In this document: piece after piece, positions 24,233-32,487 of the stretch
Layout of the letters: the number at the start of each line of letters is the position of its first letter
Position numbering within the stretch: the stretch's first letter is position 1
Assembly: GCF_042648445.1 (NCBI RefSeq)
Contig: NZ_JBHRYB010000005.1
Span: forward strand, 434,001 to 498,000
DNA length: 64,000 bases
From: Bacterioplanoides pacificum
Lineage (GTDB): Bacteria > Pseudomonadota > Gammaproteobacteria > Pseudomonadales > Oceanobacteraceae
Direction: 5' to 3'
The notes under the pieces: model-generated
What the model was told of the DNA's origin: nothing
Database searches by the model: none
The model's input: only the letters and a program-made list of their open reading frames with translations
Made by a program: the position numbers and the translations under genes

Positions 24233-25243
24233 ATGAAAGTAATCTTGGTCGCAGGTAACGGACTCTCACTCTCGATGCTTTCTGATTGCTCTGAGAGTGG
24301 GATTGACCTCTTAAACCTTTTCAAGTGTGGAGCAGATGTTCCATGGCCGGCCGACGGGACCCCAGGGTTCCTCAGTTATGAACATTGTCCCAATTTATGG
24401 GCGCTTGGAGCTAGGCCAAACTGTACAAAAGAAGAGGCTTATCAGGTAATAGAGAAGATAATAACTGCGGTTAACGCATGCTGCATGGCTGACCCCGCGA
24501 CTTTGGATGATGGGATTTATATAAGGGCCTATAAGGAACTTGTGTCATATCTTAGATACTTGTTCGTCTATTATGACGATATTTTGTTGAGCGACGATTT
24601 TTTTAAGAAGGCGCTTGGTTCATCTGTTATAAATTTAATTAAGGATATCGAAAAAAGTCCCAAAGTTGATTCCTTAGATATTGTTACGTTTAATTATGAT
24701 GCAATGTTGGAAAGATGCTTGCATGAAGCAGAAATTAGGTTTTCGATACCTAGGCTAGGTGAAGATAAGGCAGCAAAACTGGCATTGCATAAACCTCACG
24801 GATCTATTACTTTTTGTGGCCATACTTCGGTTGATAGTTCCGCCTTTGAGATTAATTACTCCGCTCAGTTTACAGAAGGCGGCCTAGATGATATCTGTAT
24901 AAGATATGACTTTCTATCAGAGAATTATCCTATGGTAGGGATGTTACCGCCAGCGGGTGAATCGGAAAGATATAAGCACCGATGGATCAGAGAGGTTTGG
25001 GATAGCGCAATCGAAGCGACATCCAGCCTTGACGATCACGACTTAGTCATATTGTATGGTTTGAGTTACTGGCATGTAGACAGAAAGGAAATCGATTATC
25101 TTCTCGCAAATATTTCTAGACAAGCTAAGGTGATATCAGTGAATCCCCATCCAAATGAGCAATTTGATGCTGTATGCTGCAGTCTTTTCCGCTCTTATCA
25201 TTCATACTCTCACCCAGAATCTCTTCGTAAGGTGTTCAAATGA
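24233..25243 (+). CDS. SIR2-like (SIR2_2-type) putative NAD-hydrolase
   Basis: 336 residues, cytoplasmic. SIR2-like landmarks are the N-terminal GNGLS (9-13) in place of GAGxS, TFNYDAMLE (152-160) matching the TxNYDxxLE motif, and HKPHGSI (186-192) with the KxHGS active-site His. Zinc Cys pairs of true deacetylase sirtuins are absent. Proteins of this group in defence systems (ThsA, DSR, SIR2-HerA, SIR2-APAZ) degrade NAD on infection. The stop overlaps the DUF262 start by 4 bases (ATGA), so the two are coupled. Base composition is far from the chromosome average. The effector role is inferred. Confidence 0.72.
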   Translation: MKVILVAGNGLSLSMLSDCSESGIDLLNLFKCGADVPWPADGTPGFLSYEHCPNLWALGARPNCTKEEAYQVIEKIITAVNACCMADPATLDDGIYIRAYKELVSYLRYLFVYYDDILLSDDFFKKALGSSVINLIKDIEKSPKVDSLDIVTFNYDAMLERCLHEAEIRFSIPRLGEDKAAKLALHKPHGSITFCGHTSVDSSAFEINYSAQFTEGGLDDICIRYDFLSENYPMVGMLPPAGESERYKHRWIREVWDSAIEATSSLDDHDLVILYGLSYWHVDRKEIDYLLANISRQAKVISVNPHPNEQFDAVCCSLFRSYHSYSHPESLRKVFK

Positions 25244-26295
25244 CAAATAGAATGCTTGATCGCCGTACCGCAACATTGTCCATTGCTGGTTTCCACGAAC
25301 AGAACCAATTGTCGAAGTTTAATTACGATCCGCCGTACCAAAGGCGATCAGTTTGGAGTGATGAAAAACAAAGCTATTTCATCGATAGTCTTTTGAGAAA
25401 CTTCCCTATTCCACCAATTTTTTTACATCGAAAGATTGATGAAGATACCGGTAAAATATCTTTTGATGTGATTGATGGCAAGCAGAGATTGACGGCAATT
25501 AGTCGATTCATTGCTGGAGATATTTCTTCTTCAAACGAATATGGGAGCGAAGATGAGAATGATATATTGAGTGGTGTGAACTTTTCAGACCTTGGAAAAC
25601 GAGAGGATTTGAGAGGCCATAAAACTTCGTTTTGGAAATATGATTTGCCTATTGAGTATATAGACCCTTCTGATGAGGGATTGATTGAGATGGTTTTTGA
25701 CCGGCTCAATAGAAACGGTGAGCCTTTAAAAGGGCAGGAACTCCGGAATGCACAATATCATAGAAGTAAAATAACGGCTGCTGTTGATGCACTTGCGGAA
25801 CACGCGTTCTGGGCGTCGAGGCTGGAAGTTACAGACAGAAATCGTATGGAAGATAAAGAGTTCTGCGCTGAGTGTTTGCTATCCATTTATATGAATGATG
25901 TGATTGGATCCAGCCAGAGAATTCTAGATGATCTTTACGAACGTCACAGCAACTCAGAATTTAGTGATTCTTTAAGCAGGGCACTAAGTTTAACCTCAGA
26001 GATAGCTGATATTAGCATTGATTATGCCCAATATAAGATTACAGGCGTATCACATCTTTATGGGATTTGGGGGGTAGCACTTACACTCGCTAAACATAAG
26101 GATTCTATCTCGAACTATTCTAAAGAGCTGGTTGATTTCTTTTCAGAATTGAGAGACAGATCCGTCGAGGATGACGAAGTAGCTGCAGAGTATCGAAAGA
26201 GTATGAATTCTCGTACTAAAGAACGATTTATGAGGGTGAAACGTGTCAATTCGCTTCTCCAAGCTTGTGGCAGAGACGACTTGATTATGAGATAG
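25240..26295 (+). CDS. DUF262 (GmrS/ParB-like nuclease-fold) protein
   Basis: 351 residues. The DUF262 blocks are in order: YDPPYQRRSVWSDEKQSYFIDSLL (29-52), the nucleotide-hydrolysis motif IDGKQRL (78-84, consensus DGQQR), and FDRLNRNGEPLKGQELRNAQY (about 151-171). DUF262 is the NTP-sensing half of GmrSD-type IV restriction enzymes and SspE. The usual C-terminal DUF1524 HNH nuclease is not visible: no H-N-H-type cluster lies in the last 150 residues. It could be the sensor/regulator paired with the SIR2-like effector. Overlap of 4 bp with the upstream gene supports one functional unit. Confidence 0.78.
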   Translation: MTNRMLDRRTATLSIAGFHEQNQLSKFNYDPPYQRRSVWSDEKQSYFIDSLLRNFPIPPIFLHRKIDEDTGKISFDVIDGKQRLTAISRFIAGDISSSNEYGSEDENDILSGVNFSDLGKREDLRGHKTSFWKYDLPIEYIDPSDEGLIEMVFDRLNRNGEPLKGQELRNAQYHRSKITAAVDALAEHAFWASRLEVTDRNRMEDKEFCAECLLSIYMNDVIGSSQRILDDLYERHSNSEFSDSLSRALSLTSEIADISIDYAQYKITGVSHLYGIWGVALTLAKHKDSISNYSKELVDFFSELRDRSVEDDEVAAEYRKSMNSRTKERFMRVKRVNSLLQACGRDDLIMR

Positions 26296-26369
26296 ATACT
26301 ATCTTCTCCCGCTTTAACAGACACCTCCGCCACCATAGCGGGGTGTCCAGCTCTTAAAACAACCACACC

Positions 26370-27308
26370 CTAAAAATCATACCGCAGCTTAACAAACACC
26401 TCATAACTCAGTCCTGAATGCTCCAGCCGGTCAACCGTCTCATCCACTTCCGTCTTGATGCGCGCCTGAGAAACATCCAATACGCTGCCTTGCAGCGTCA
26501 GCATGCCACTAAAAGGCACGGCCTGAGCCTTATAACCAACGGCTGAAAAATACCCGCCTTTAAGGCCGGATATTTCCCCCAGTGTCACTGATATATCCGG
26601 CCCAACCGTGGCAAACCAGTTCGATTGGCCCAGTGCGGAATAATAATGAAAGTTAAAATCGAGGCCTAAGGCGGCAAAGGTATCGTTTTTAATTGTGCCT
26701 TGTTTGTCGAAGCCGCTGACAATCTCTGGCTCGGAGAACAGCACATAGTCCAGCTCAGTTTCAATATAAGACAATGTCAGCATCCAGTCTTTATCCGGGT
26801 GCATCAGGTTCAGTCGCTGATCCTGTCCCCAGGTCAGGCCAATTTTTTTGCTGGAACGATTGAGGGTGAAATAGTCGTTGCGTTGCAGAACCTCCCCCTG
26901 GGCGTTGGTGATCCGGTCTGACTGATTAACACGGTATAGCGCGGTAAAATCTTCAGAGGCCAGAGTTATCCTCGGCCGCTGATGTTCGCCACTGCCGAGG
27001 TACAGCAACAGAGCTGAAAAGTCATCCACTGAATCGATGTTGGCGTCGCCATGGCCGGACAGGCTGGTATCGCTGTAGCTATCAGACTGTTGGTAAGAGA
27101 ACTCCAGTGCCGGAACCGGCAGCGCGCCAAAATCATAACGCCCATCAATGCTCTGATAACGGGCGTTGGAGATCTCTTCCAGTTCGCTGTAACGAACCGC
27201 TGAATCCAGTGCCGGGGTGTAGCTGCCGTAGTTCAGGCTGAGGTAACCACTGGCGAGTGAACCGGCACTGTACGATGCCAGCAGTATCGGAATAAGGCGC
27301 TTTTGCAT
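26370..27308 (-). CDS. Outer-membrane beta-barrel-like protein, unknown
   Basis: 312 residues from MQKRLIPIL at 27308; an ATG four codons upstream is possible. A signal peptide ends near GSLASG. The mature part is rich in alternating polar/hydrophobic strands, with many Tyr, Ser and Asp, and ends in FVKLRYDF, the C-terminal aromatic typical of beta-barrel insertion. No family was recognised. It stands alone, convergent with the DUF262 gene. Confidence 0.55.
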   Translation of the reverse strand: MQKRLIPILLASYSAGSLASGYLSLNYGSYTPALDSAVRYSELEEISNARYQSIDGRYDFGALPVPALEFSYQQSDSYSDTSLSGHGDANIDSVDDFSALLLYLGSGEHQRPRITLASEDFTALYRVNQSDRITNAQGEVLQRNDYFTLNRSSKKIGLTWGQDQRLNLMHPDKDWMLTLSYIETELDYVLFSEPEIVSGFDKQGTIKNDTFAALGLDFNFHYYSALGQSNWFATVGPDISVTLGEISGLKGGYFSAVGYKAQAVPFSGMLTLQGSVLDVSQARIKTEVDETVDRLEHSGLSYEVFVKLRYDF

Positions 27309-27485
27309 AATGATGTGCAACTGAAATCCCTGACTTTTGAGCGCCGATTTTAGCTGATAAATGAATCAAATATAACGGACAGGGGAATGATACCTGGCTG
27401 CCGCTTATGAAGGGGTGCGCTGGCTATCTGGCATTTTCCGGCAGAAGGCAGATACTGAAATCAGTAACGCAACAGGGGATGGCCA

Positions 27486-28865
27486 ATGTTTATCAGCACA
27501 CTCGATCTGTTTAAACCCGGTATTGGCCCGTCCAGCTCTCACACCGTTGGCCCGATGCTGGCGGCCTGCCGCTTCCGTGACGAGGTGTTGCGGCCGTTCA
27601 CCAGTGCCGACAACCTGAGGCTGCGCTGTGTGCTCACCGGCTCGCTGGCACTGACCGGTCAGGGCCACGCCACCGATACCGCGGTATTACTCGGCCTGCA
27701 TGGCCATCGTCCGCATCAGGTCGCACACATTGATGTCGAAGCCGAAGTGGCACGCCTGAAGGGCGTTACCGAACTCGACTTCAGTGATGGGCCAGGCCCG
27801 AATCACGTTCGTTTTTGTTTGGCTGACGATCTGATTTTTGCCCGGGATACCCGTTTGCCTGAACACCCTAATGCCCTGATATTTGAAATCATCGACCCTT
27901 CCGGCACCCGGCAACATCAGGAAATTTATTATTCCATTGGTGGTGGCTTCGTGCATAACCAACAGGAATTACAGGGGCTGGTGGCACCACTGACCATGTT
28001 GCCCGCCAGTCAGTATCCGTTTCCGTTTGATAGTGCCAGCTCGATGCTGCAGATGGCCCGCGACAGCGGCCTCAGTATTGCCGCGATGAAACGCCAGAAC
28101 GAACATTTTCATCGCAGCGATGATGAGCTGAACCAGGGGCTGGATGCCATCTGGCATGCGATGCGGGTGTGTGTGGAAAATGGCCTGGCGGCGAGCGGTG
28201 AATTACCCGGTGGGTTAAAGGTTCAGCGCCGGGCGGCAAAGCTGCATCAGCAATTATGCGATCAGCCTGAAAGCGCTCAGTTACACGAATGGTTATGCGC
28301 CTACGCCATGGCGGTGAACGAAGAAAACGCCGCCGGTCATGCGGTGGTAACCGCACCGACTAACGGTGCAGCGGGGGTGATTCCGGCGCTGTTGTATTAC
28401 GGCTGGCAGCACCAGCAGTTCAACCTCCACCAGATTCAGGAATTTCTGTTAACCGCCGCGGCCATTGGCGGTTTGATCAAACATAAAAGTTCGATTTCCG
28501 GTGCTGAGGTGGGCTGTCAGGGAGAAGTGGGGTCGGCCAGTGCCATGGCAGCGGCCGGGTTGTGTGCGGTATTGGGGGGCGGTGCGCAACACATTGAACA
28601 TGCGGCAGAAATCGCGCTGGAACATCATCTGGGGATGACCTGTGATCCGGTTAAAGGGCTGGTGCAGGTACCCTGTATTGAACGTAATGGTTTTGGTGCG
28701 TTAAAAGCCTATACCGCCGCCTCGCTGGCGCTGCGCGACAGCGGCCAGCATATTATGTCGCTCGATAACTGCATCGCGGCGATGAAACAAACCGGCCTGG
28801 AAATGTCGGATAAATACAAAGAAACCTCGCTGGGTGGCCTGGCGGTCAGTTATACCGAGTGTTAA
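27486..28865 (+). CDS. sdaA: L-serine ammonia-lyase (iron-sulfur)
   Basis: 459 residues, the single-chain form. N-terminal beta domain starts MFISTLDLFKPGIGPSSSHTVGPM, the signature of SdaA/SdaB/TdcG. Cluster Cys candidates are in GCQGEVG, MTCDPVKGLVQVPCIE and SLDNCIAAM. It deaminates serine to pyruvate and ammonium through a [4Fe-4S] cluster. The choice between sdaA and sdaB cannot be made from sequence alone. Monocistronic here. Confidence 0.93.
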   Translation: MFISTLDLFKPGIGPSSSHTVGPMLAACRFRDEVLRPFTSADNLRLRCVLTGSLALTGQGHATDTAVLLGLHGHRPHQVAHIDVEAEVARLKGVTELDFSDGPGPNHVRFCLADDLIFARDTRLPEHPNALIFEIIDPSGTRQHQEIYYSIGGGFVHNQQELQGLVAPLTMLPASQYPFPFDSASSMLQMARDSGLSIAAMKRQNEHFHRSDDELNQGLDAIWHAMRVCVENGLAASGELPGGLKVQRRAAKLHQQLCDQPESAQLHEWLCAYAMAVNEENAAGHAVVTAPTNGAAGVIPALLYYGWQHQQFNLHQIQEFLLTAAAIGGLIKHKSSISGAEVGCQGEVGSASAMAAAGLCAVLGGGAQHIEHAAEIALEHHLGMTCDPVKGLVQVPCIERNGFGALKAYTAASLALRDSGQHIMSLDNCIAAMKQTGLEMSDKYKETSLGGLAVSYTEC

Positions 28866-28875
28866 TGGCGGCGCT

Positions 28876-29283
28876 TTATCGTTCCAGGCGATAACTGCGA
28901 TGGCAGGCGTTACACTGATTCAGCAGCAGATGTAACTGCTGCTGAATTTTTTTGTCATCCTGGCTGGGTTGTAATAAGACCTGCCAGTGTTGATTCATCG
29001 CCTTACTCATCGAGCGGAATCCGGCGGGCAGGGCGCGGCCCAGTCGCTGTGGTTTTGTGTCACTTTCGTGTTGTTTTAACTGCTGTACCCGTTGCGCCAC
29101 CTGCTGCGGTTTGCCTTGTGCTAAATCGGCCTGGATGGCGCCAATGGTTTCCAGCATGGATTTCATATGATCGAGCACAAAGGCCTGTTGCCGGGCTTCC
29201 AGTGACACCGGCTGGCGTGTATCGGCCTGTGCCAGTGGCGCCAGTAGCAATGTGCTGATCATCAGTGCGGTCAGTCGGTTCAT
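28876..29283 (-). CDS. Class II cytochrome c (c'/cytochrome-like)
   Basis: 135 residues from ATG 29283 (MNRLTALMISTLLLAPLAQA signal peptide); the upstream extension lacks sense. It is all helical with a single C-terminal heme site CNACHRSY and a preceding Met/helix pattern, the layout of cytochrome c' and related class II cytochromes. Periplasmic. Family members bind NO or carry electrons. An inverted repeat, ATCAAATA/TATTTGAT (29299-29329), lies just upstream. Confidence 0.75.
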   Translation of the reverse strand: MNRLTALMISTLLLAPLAQADTRQPVSLEARQQAFVLDHMKSMLETIGAIQADLAQGKPQQVAQRVQQLKQHESDTKPQRLGRALPAGFRSMSKAMNQHWQVLLQPSQDDKKIQQQLHLLLNQCNACHRSYRLER

Positions 29284-29298
29284 AGCAGGGTTACACCT

Positions 29299-29329
29299 AT
29301 CAAATAACTGTATGGTTATGCTATTTGAT
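29299..29329. promoter_or_regulatory. Inverted repeat in the cytochrome c promoter
   Basis: ATCAAATA (29299-29306) and TATTTGAT (29322-29329) are exact complements with a 15-base spacer, 16 bp upstream of the start. The TTGAT half recalls FNR/CRP-type half sites but the spacing differs, so the regulator is unknown. Confidence 0.35.
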
Positions 29330-29385
29330 CGGCGCCGCGCTGACCAGCGAAACCGCGCCGGCAGCTTGCGGCAGAATGTCACGCT

Positions 29386-30456
29386 TTACGGGCGCAGACG
29401 ATGAATCACCAGCGTATACAGGCCTTCGTTGCTGGCCGGATCTTCGCCTTCGGTTTTGCCCGCCTGAACCTGATATTGACCCGGCTCCAGTGACCTGATG
29501 ATGCGTGCGTTGTAACCGTCACCGCTGTCGTCGTCTTCATAATGGAAACCATCCGGGCCGTCGATGCGCAGCAGCGGGTCGATGGCGATGGATTTCATAT
29601 CCAGCAGATAGCTGCCTGCTTCTTTGATTTCCAGAGAATAGCTGTCAGCCGGCGTGGTGCGACTGATCCAGCTGGTAATTTCGGAGCCGGGGGTGAGGAT
29701 CCTGCTGCCCGGGGTTGTCAGTTCCAGCGGTGAAATGGTGACGTGATACATACCGGAAGCGCCCTGATGGGCGCTGACCATCAGGTCGTATTCACCACGG
29801 CTGAATAAGTTGCTGATACTGGCGCTGACGTCCTGTTCACCCACATCGTCATTTTCGGAATAATAGCCCTGTGAATCACTGATGGTCAGAACCGGGTCGA
29901 AATCCTCAGAGGTGACATCGATTTTATAAGCGCTGTCGCGATCCAGCATCAGAATATAAGAACGCGCCACACCCGGCTGCAGCCAGCCTGCGGTGGTGCC
30001 GGGAATCTGCAGGCCAACTTCGGCTAACGCCGTTGTGCTGGACGACAGGGTATAAGGGCCGTAGCTGTCGGCGCTGGCGCCACTGACAACAACGGCATAC
30101 TGGCCGCTGTTATCGATCCGGAAACGTAACGGAGAATCACTGGCTAATAAGGTGTTCTGGTCGTTGTACAGGGATAACTGTGCGGTAAAACTGCCTTCTG
30201 CTGCCAGAGAAATAATATGGCCGGATTCCAGTTCGATACGGTGTGACTGGTAATGGCTGCCATCTTTGGCATTCAGCGGACTTTGTGTCGTCAGCTCACC
30301 ATGAATGGATTCGCCGGCGGTCAGTTCGCTGTTGCTCTGTTCAACCAGCGAGCGGCGTTGGGTTGTATCGGCTGTGTTGTCAAACTGGCAGGCGGATAAA
30401 CACAAGATGGTGCTGAGCAGCAGTCCTCTGGCCGGATCGAACGTGAATCTTGCCAT
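29386..30456 (-). CDS. Lipoprotein with PPC-like beta-sandwich repeats
   Basis: 356 residues from ATG 30456. The signal ends in lipobox LSAC (about residue 19). Three related beta-sandwich units follow, each with a D-P-x-L-x-I/L-x-D/G-x-x-G-x-x-x-E-D-D pattern (DPVLTISDSQGYYSENDD; DPLLRIDGPDGFHYEDDD), typical of bacterial pre-peptidase C-terminal domains. No peptidase domain is present. Probably anchored in the outer membrane; role unknown. Confidence 0.7.
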   Translation of the reverse strand: MARFTFDPARGLLLSTILCLSACQFDNTADTTQRRSLVEQSNSELTAGESIHGELTTQSPLNAKDGSHYQSHRIELESGHIISLAAEGSFTAQLSLYNDQNTLLASDSPLRFRIDNSGQYAVVVSGASADSYGPYTLSSSTTALAEVGLQIPGTTAGWLQPGVARSYILMLDRDSAYKIDVTSEDFDPVLTISDSQGYYSENDDVGEQDVSASISNLFSRGEYDLMVSAHQGASGMYHVTISPLELTTPGSRILTPGSEITSWISRTTPADSYSLEIKEAGSYLLDMKSIAIDPLLRIDGPDGFHYEDDDSGDGYNARIIRSLEPGQYQVQAGKTEGEDPASNEGLYTLVIHRLRP

Positions 30457-30612
30457 ACATAATCCCTCGGCGCTGATGCCCTGAGTCAATACTAACCGGG
30501 CTGTCAATTAATGGTGAGGCTGCGGATTATAAGTCGCAGCCTTGGCTTTTCCAGTCGCTCGCCGGCGTGCTGTGAATCGGTCGCCATTTTAACCGCCGCC
30601 CGTATGGCTTTT

Positions 30613-32010
30613 TCAGCGTTGCAGGCGTTGTTTGGCCATAATCAGGGCGCTGATTGCAAACAGCGTCAGCAGCAATAACACACTGTTCAGCAGTATGTCC
30701 CACAGCGGTCGCTGACGTAAAACACTCAGGTCCCACTGGTGTAACGCATGGAACAGCCAGCGATAACTGCGGCCGTTGTGGTCGAGGTATAACTGTTGCT
30801 CGGCGGTGGTGGCGGAAAAATAAAAGCGCGATTGTGATTCGTCATTCAGGATCAGGCGCCATACCGGAAACGGGCGCGTGGTTTTATGGCCATAATAATA
30901 GTCATCGGCGTCGTGCAGTAATGACAGTTGGTAGCCGGCGTCGCCAGCCAGTGTTTGTGCCAGCCGCCTGAGGTGCCGGCGATCACCGGGAATCGGCCGG
31001 CCGTTGCTGTCCAAACGTTGTTGCTGACCGTCAGCGCTGGTGATAATCCAGTTAACCTCACCGAATCTGGGCGCCAGCCGGAGCTGTTTAAAAGCCGGCA
31101 GTGGTTGTGCGGCTAATGCCTGCAGGCTGTTGTTAATGGCGTTTCTATCGGCGTATGGCTGAAGTTTTTCGACCAACGGTGAGGGGGACGTTTCCAGCAG
31201 CCCCCAGGGATTCATGGATAATAAACCGCTCAGCAAAAAGTTGAATAACAATAACGATAACCCCACGCCACCCCAGTGGTGCAACCAGCGCAGGCCGCGA
31301 TACGGCGACAGTGGTTTTCCCGGACGGCGGCGCAGCTGACGAATGCCGAGCCAGAGACCGCTGACGACAGACAGCAGAGCGATCAGCGTCAGAGCAATGA
31401 CCAGCCAGTACCAGAGTTTGCCATGCTGACGTAACACCGTCGGATATAACCAGTGGCTAACGGCGCCGGGCCAGCTCCAGCCCCGTTGCCAGCGGGTGGA
31501 GTATTGCACCACCTGGCCGGTTGTTGACGAGATGTGAATTTCGCTGTGTTGTGGGTCGCTGAAGCGCACTTTATATAACGGTCGGTGGCGATGAAAGCGC
31601 GAATAGACGGTCCACTGATCACGCTCAATTAAGTCGATTGAACGGATGGCAGCGGTGGAAAAACTGCGCGCAATCGCGCGCGCCTGGTGGTCGCTGATGG
31701 CTTTCAGTGGCAGGCCTGTGTGGGCATCACCGGGTGTTCCGGTCCCGCTCTGGAACACCAGTTGCTGGTCGATGTATTCCAGCGTTAACGCACGCACCAC
31801 GGAAGGTGATTCTTCCGGCAAGGATAATGATGGCGGTAATTGCCGGATGGCGGGTAATTTTTCCAGCCGTTGTGTTTCCGTCAGTTTCGGAAAGGCGACA
31901 TACATCATAATGATGCCGGACAGGCACCATAAAAAAATAAAGAATGAGGTGATTATTCCGCTGTATCTGTGGCTCAGATACAGGTACTTCTTCCAACGGA
32001 TGTGGCTCAT
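30613..32010 (-). CDS. PepSY-domain membrane protein (putative ferric/flavin reductase-like)
   Basis: 465 residues from ATG 32010 (MSHIRWKKYLYLSHRYSGI). Four membrane helices and large periplasmic PepSY segments. Conserved His in HRYSGI and HHWGGVGLSL are probable heme ligands, as in the PepSY_TM group related to siderophore/heme reductases. It lies divergently upstream of the cobalamin riboswitch and BtuB, so a role in reducing or releasing an imported metal complex is possible (inference). Confidence 0.7.
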   Translation of the reverse strand: MSHIRWKKYLYLSHRYSGIITSFFIFLWCLSGIIMMYVAFPKLTETQRLEKLPAIRQLPPSLSLPEESPSVVRALTLEYIDQQLVFQSGTGTPGDAHTGLPLKAISDHQARAIARSFSTAAIRSIDLIERDQWTVYSRFHRHRPLYKVRFSDPQHSEIHISSTTGQVVQYSTRWQRGWSWPGAVSHWLYPTVLRQHGKLWYWLVIALTLIALLSVVSGLWLGIRQLRRRPGKPLSPYRGLRWLHHWGGVGLSLLLFNFLLSGLLSMNPWGLLETSPSPLVEKLQPYADRNAINNSLQALAAQPLPAFKQLRLAPRFGEVNWIITSADGQQQRLDSNGRPIPGDRRHLRRLAQTLAGDAGYQLSLLHDADDYYYGHKTTRPFPVWRLILNDESQSRFYFSATTAEQQLYLDHNGRSYRWLFHALHQWDLSVLRQRPLWDILLNSVLLLLTLFAISALIMAKQRLQR

Positions 32011-32020
32011 GCGCGTAGCA

Positions 32021-32068
32021 ACCTGATAACAACAATACCTGATAACAACAATACCGGATAACGGCAAT
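32021..32068. repeat. Three tandem 16-bp repeats upstream of the PepSY gene
   Basis: ACCTGATAACAACAAT occurs twice in a row (32021-32036, 32037-32052), then a third unit with four changes (32053-32068). They lie in the 5' leader of the PepSY gene, 10 bp before its start, and could vary in number. Confidence 0.8.
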
Positions 32069-32158
32069 AGTGAGTTGATGCTTATGGTGTTATTTGACCT
32101 CAACGGATCAACACATTAGTCTTGCGGCGCTTTTGTAGGAAGAAGCAAAAAAAGTATT

Positions 32159-32342
32159 TCAGGTTTTCTGTTTTATTGCAAAACAGAAATTAAAAGGGAA
32201 TAAGGTGGCGCTGATATTCAGCCATTCCTTAACTGCCCCCGCAACGGTAATTAAAGTAGAACATTCAAACAGCCACTGAGCCATTTTTTCGGCATGGGAA
32301 GGCGAATGTTCATACCTCCTTTATAAGTCCGGAGACCTGCCT
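32159..32342 (+). ncRNA. Cobalamin riboswitch
   Basis: Conserved blocks in order: 5' CAGGTTTTCTG (32159 on), AAAAGGGAAxxxGGTGG (about 32194-32210), CCCCCGCAAC (32236 on), the GCCACTG box (about 32271), GGGAAGGC (about 32296), and the 3' B12-box AAGTCCGGAGACCTGCC ending at 32342. The 5' CAGGT pairs with ACCTG for P1. It lies about 145 bp upstream of the BtuB-type receptor gene and should lower its expression when adenosylcobalamin is plentiful. Confidence 0.95.
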
Positions 32343-32487
32343 GTGATCAAACCAATCTGTGTTGCGGCGGGCGTCACTGGTGGGTCATGGCCGTCTTTTC
32401 CTGTCATTTTCCCTGCCTGCCTGTTCGCAAAAAAAACTAAGCCCCGACACCCTTGTATGGCGGTGATGGGCGGAACAGGATCAGTGT

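Noticed and set aside
26296..26369. Terminator after the DUF262 gene
   Set aside because: ACACC-CCGC/GCGG-GTGT forms a bulged hairpin near 26325-26349 but no U-run follows on either strand.
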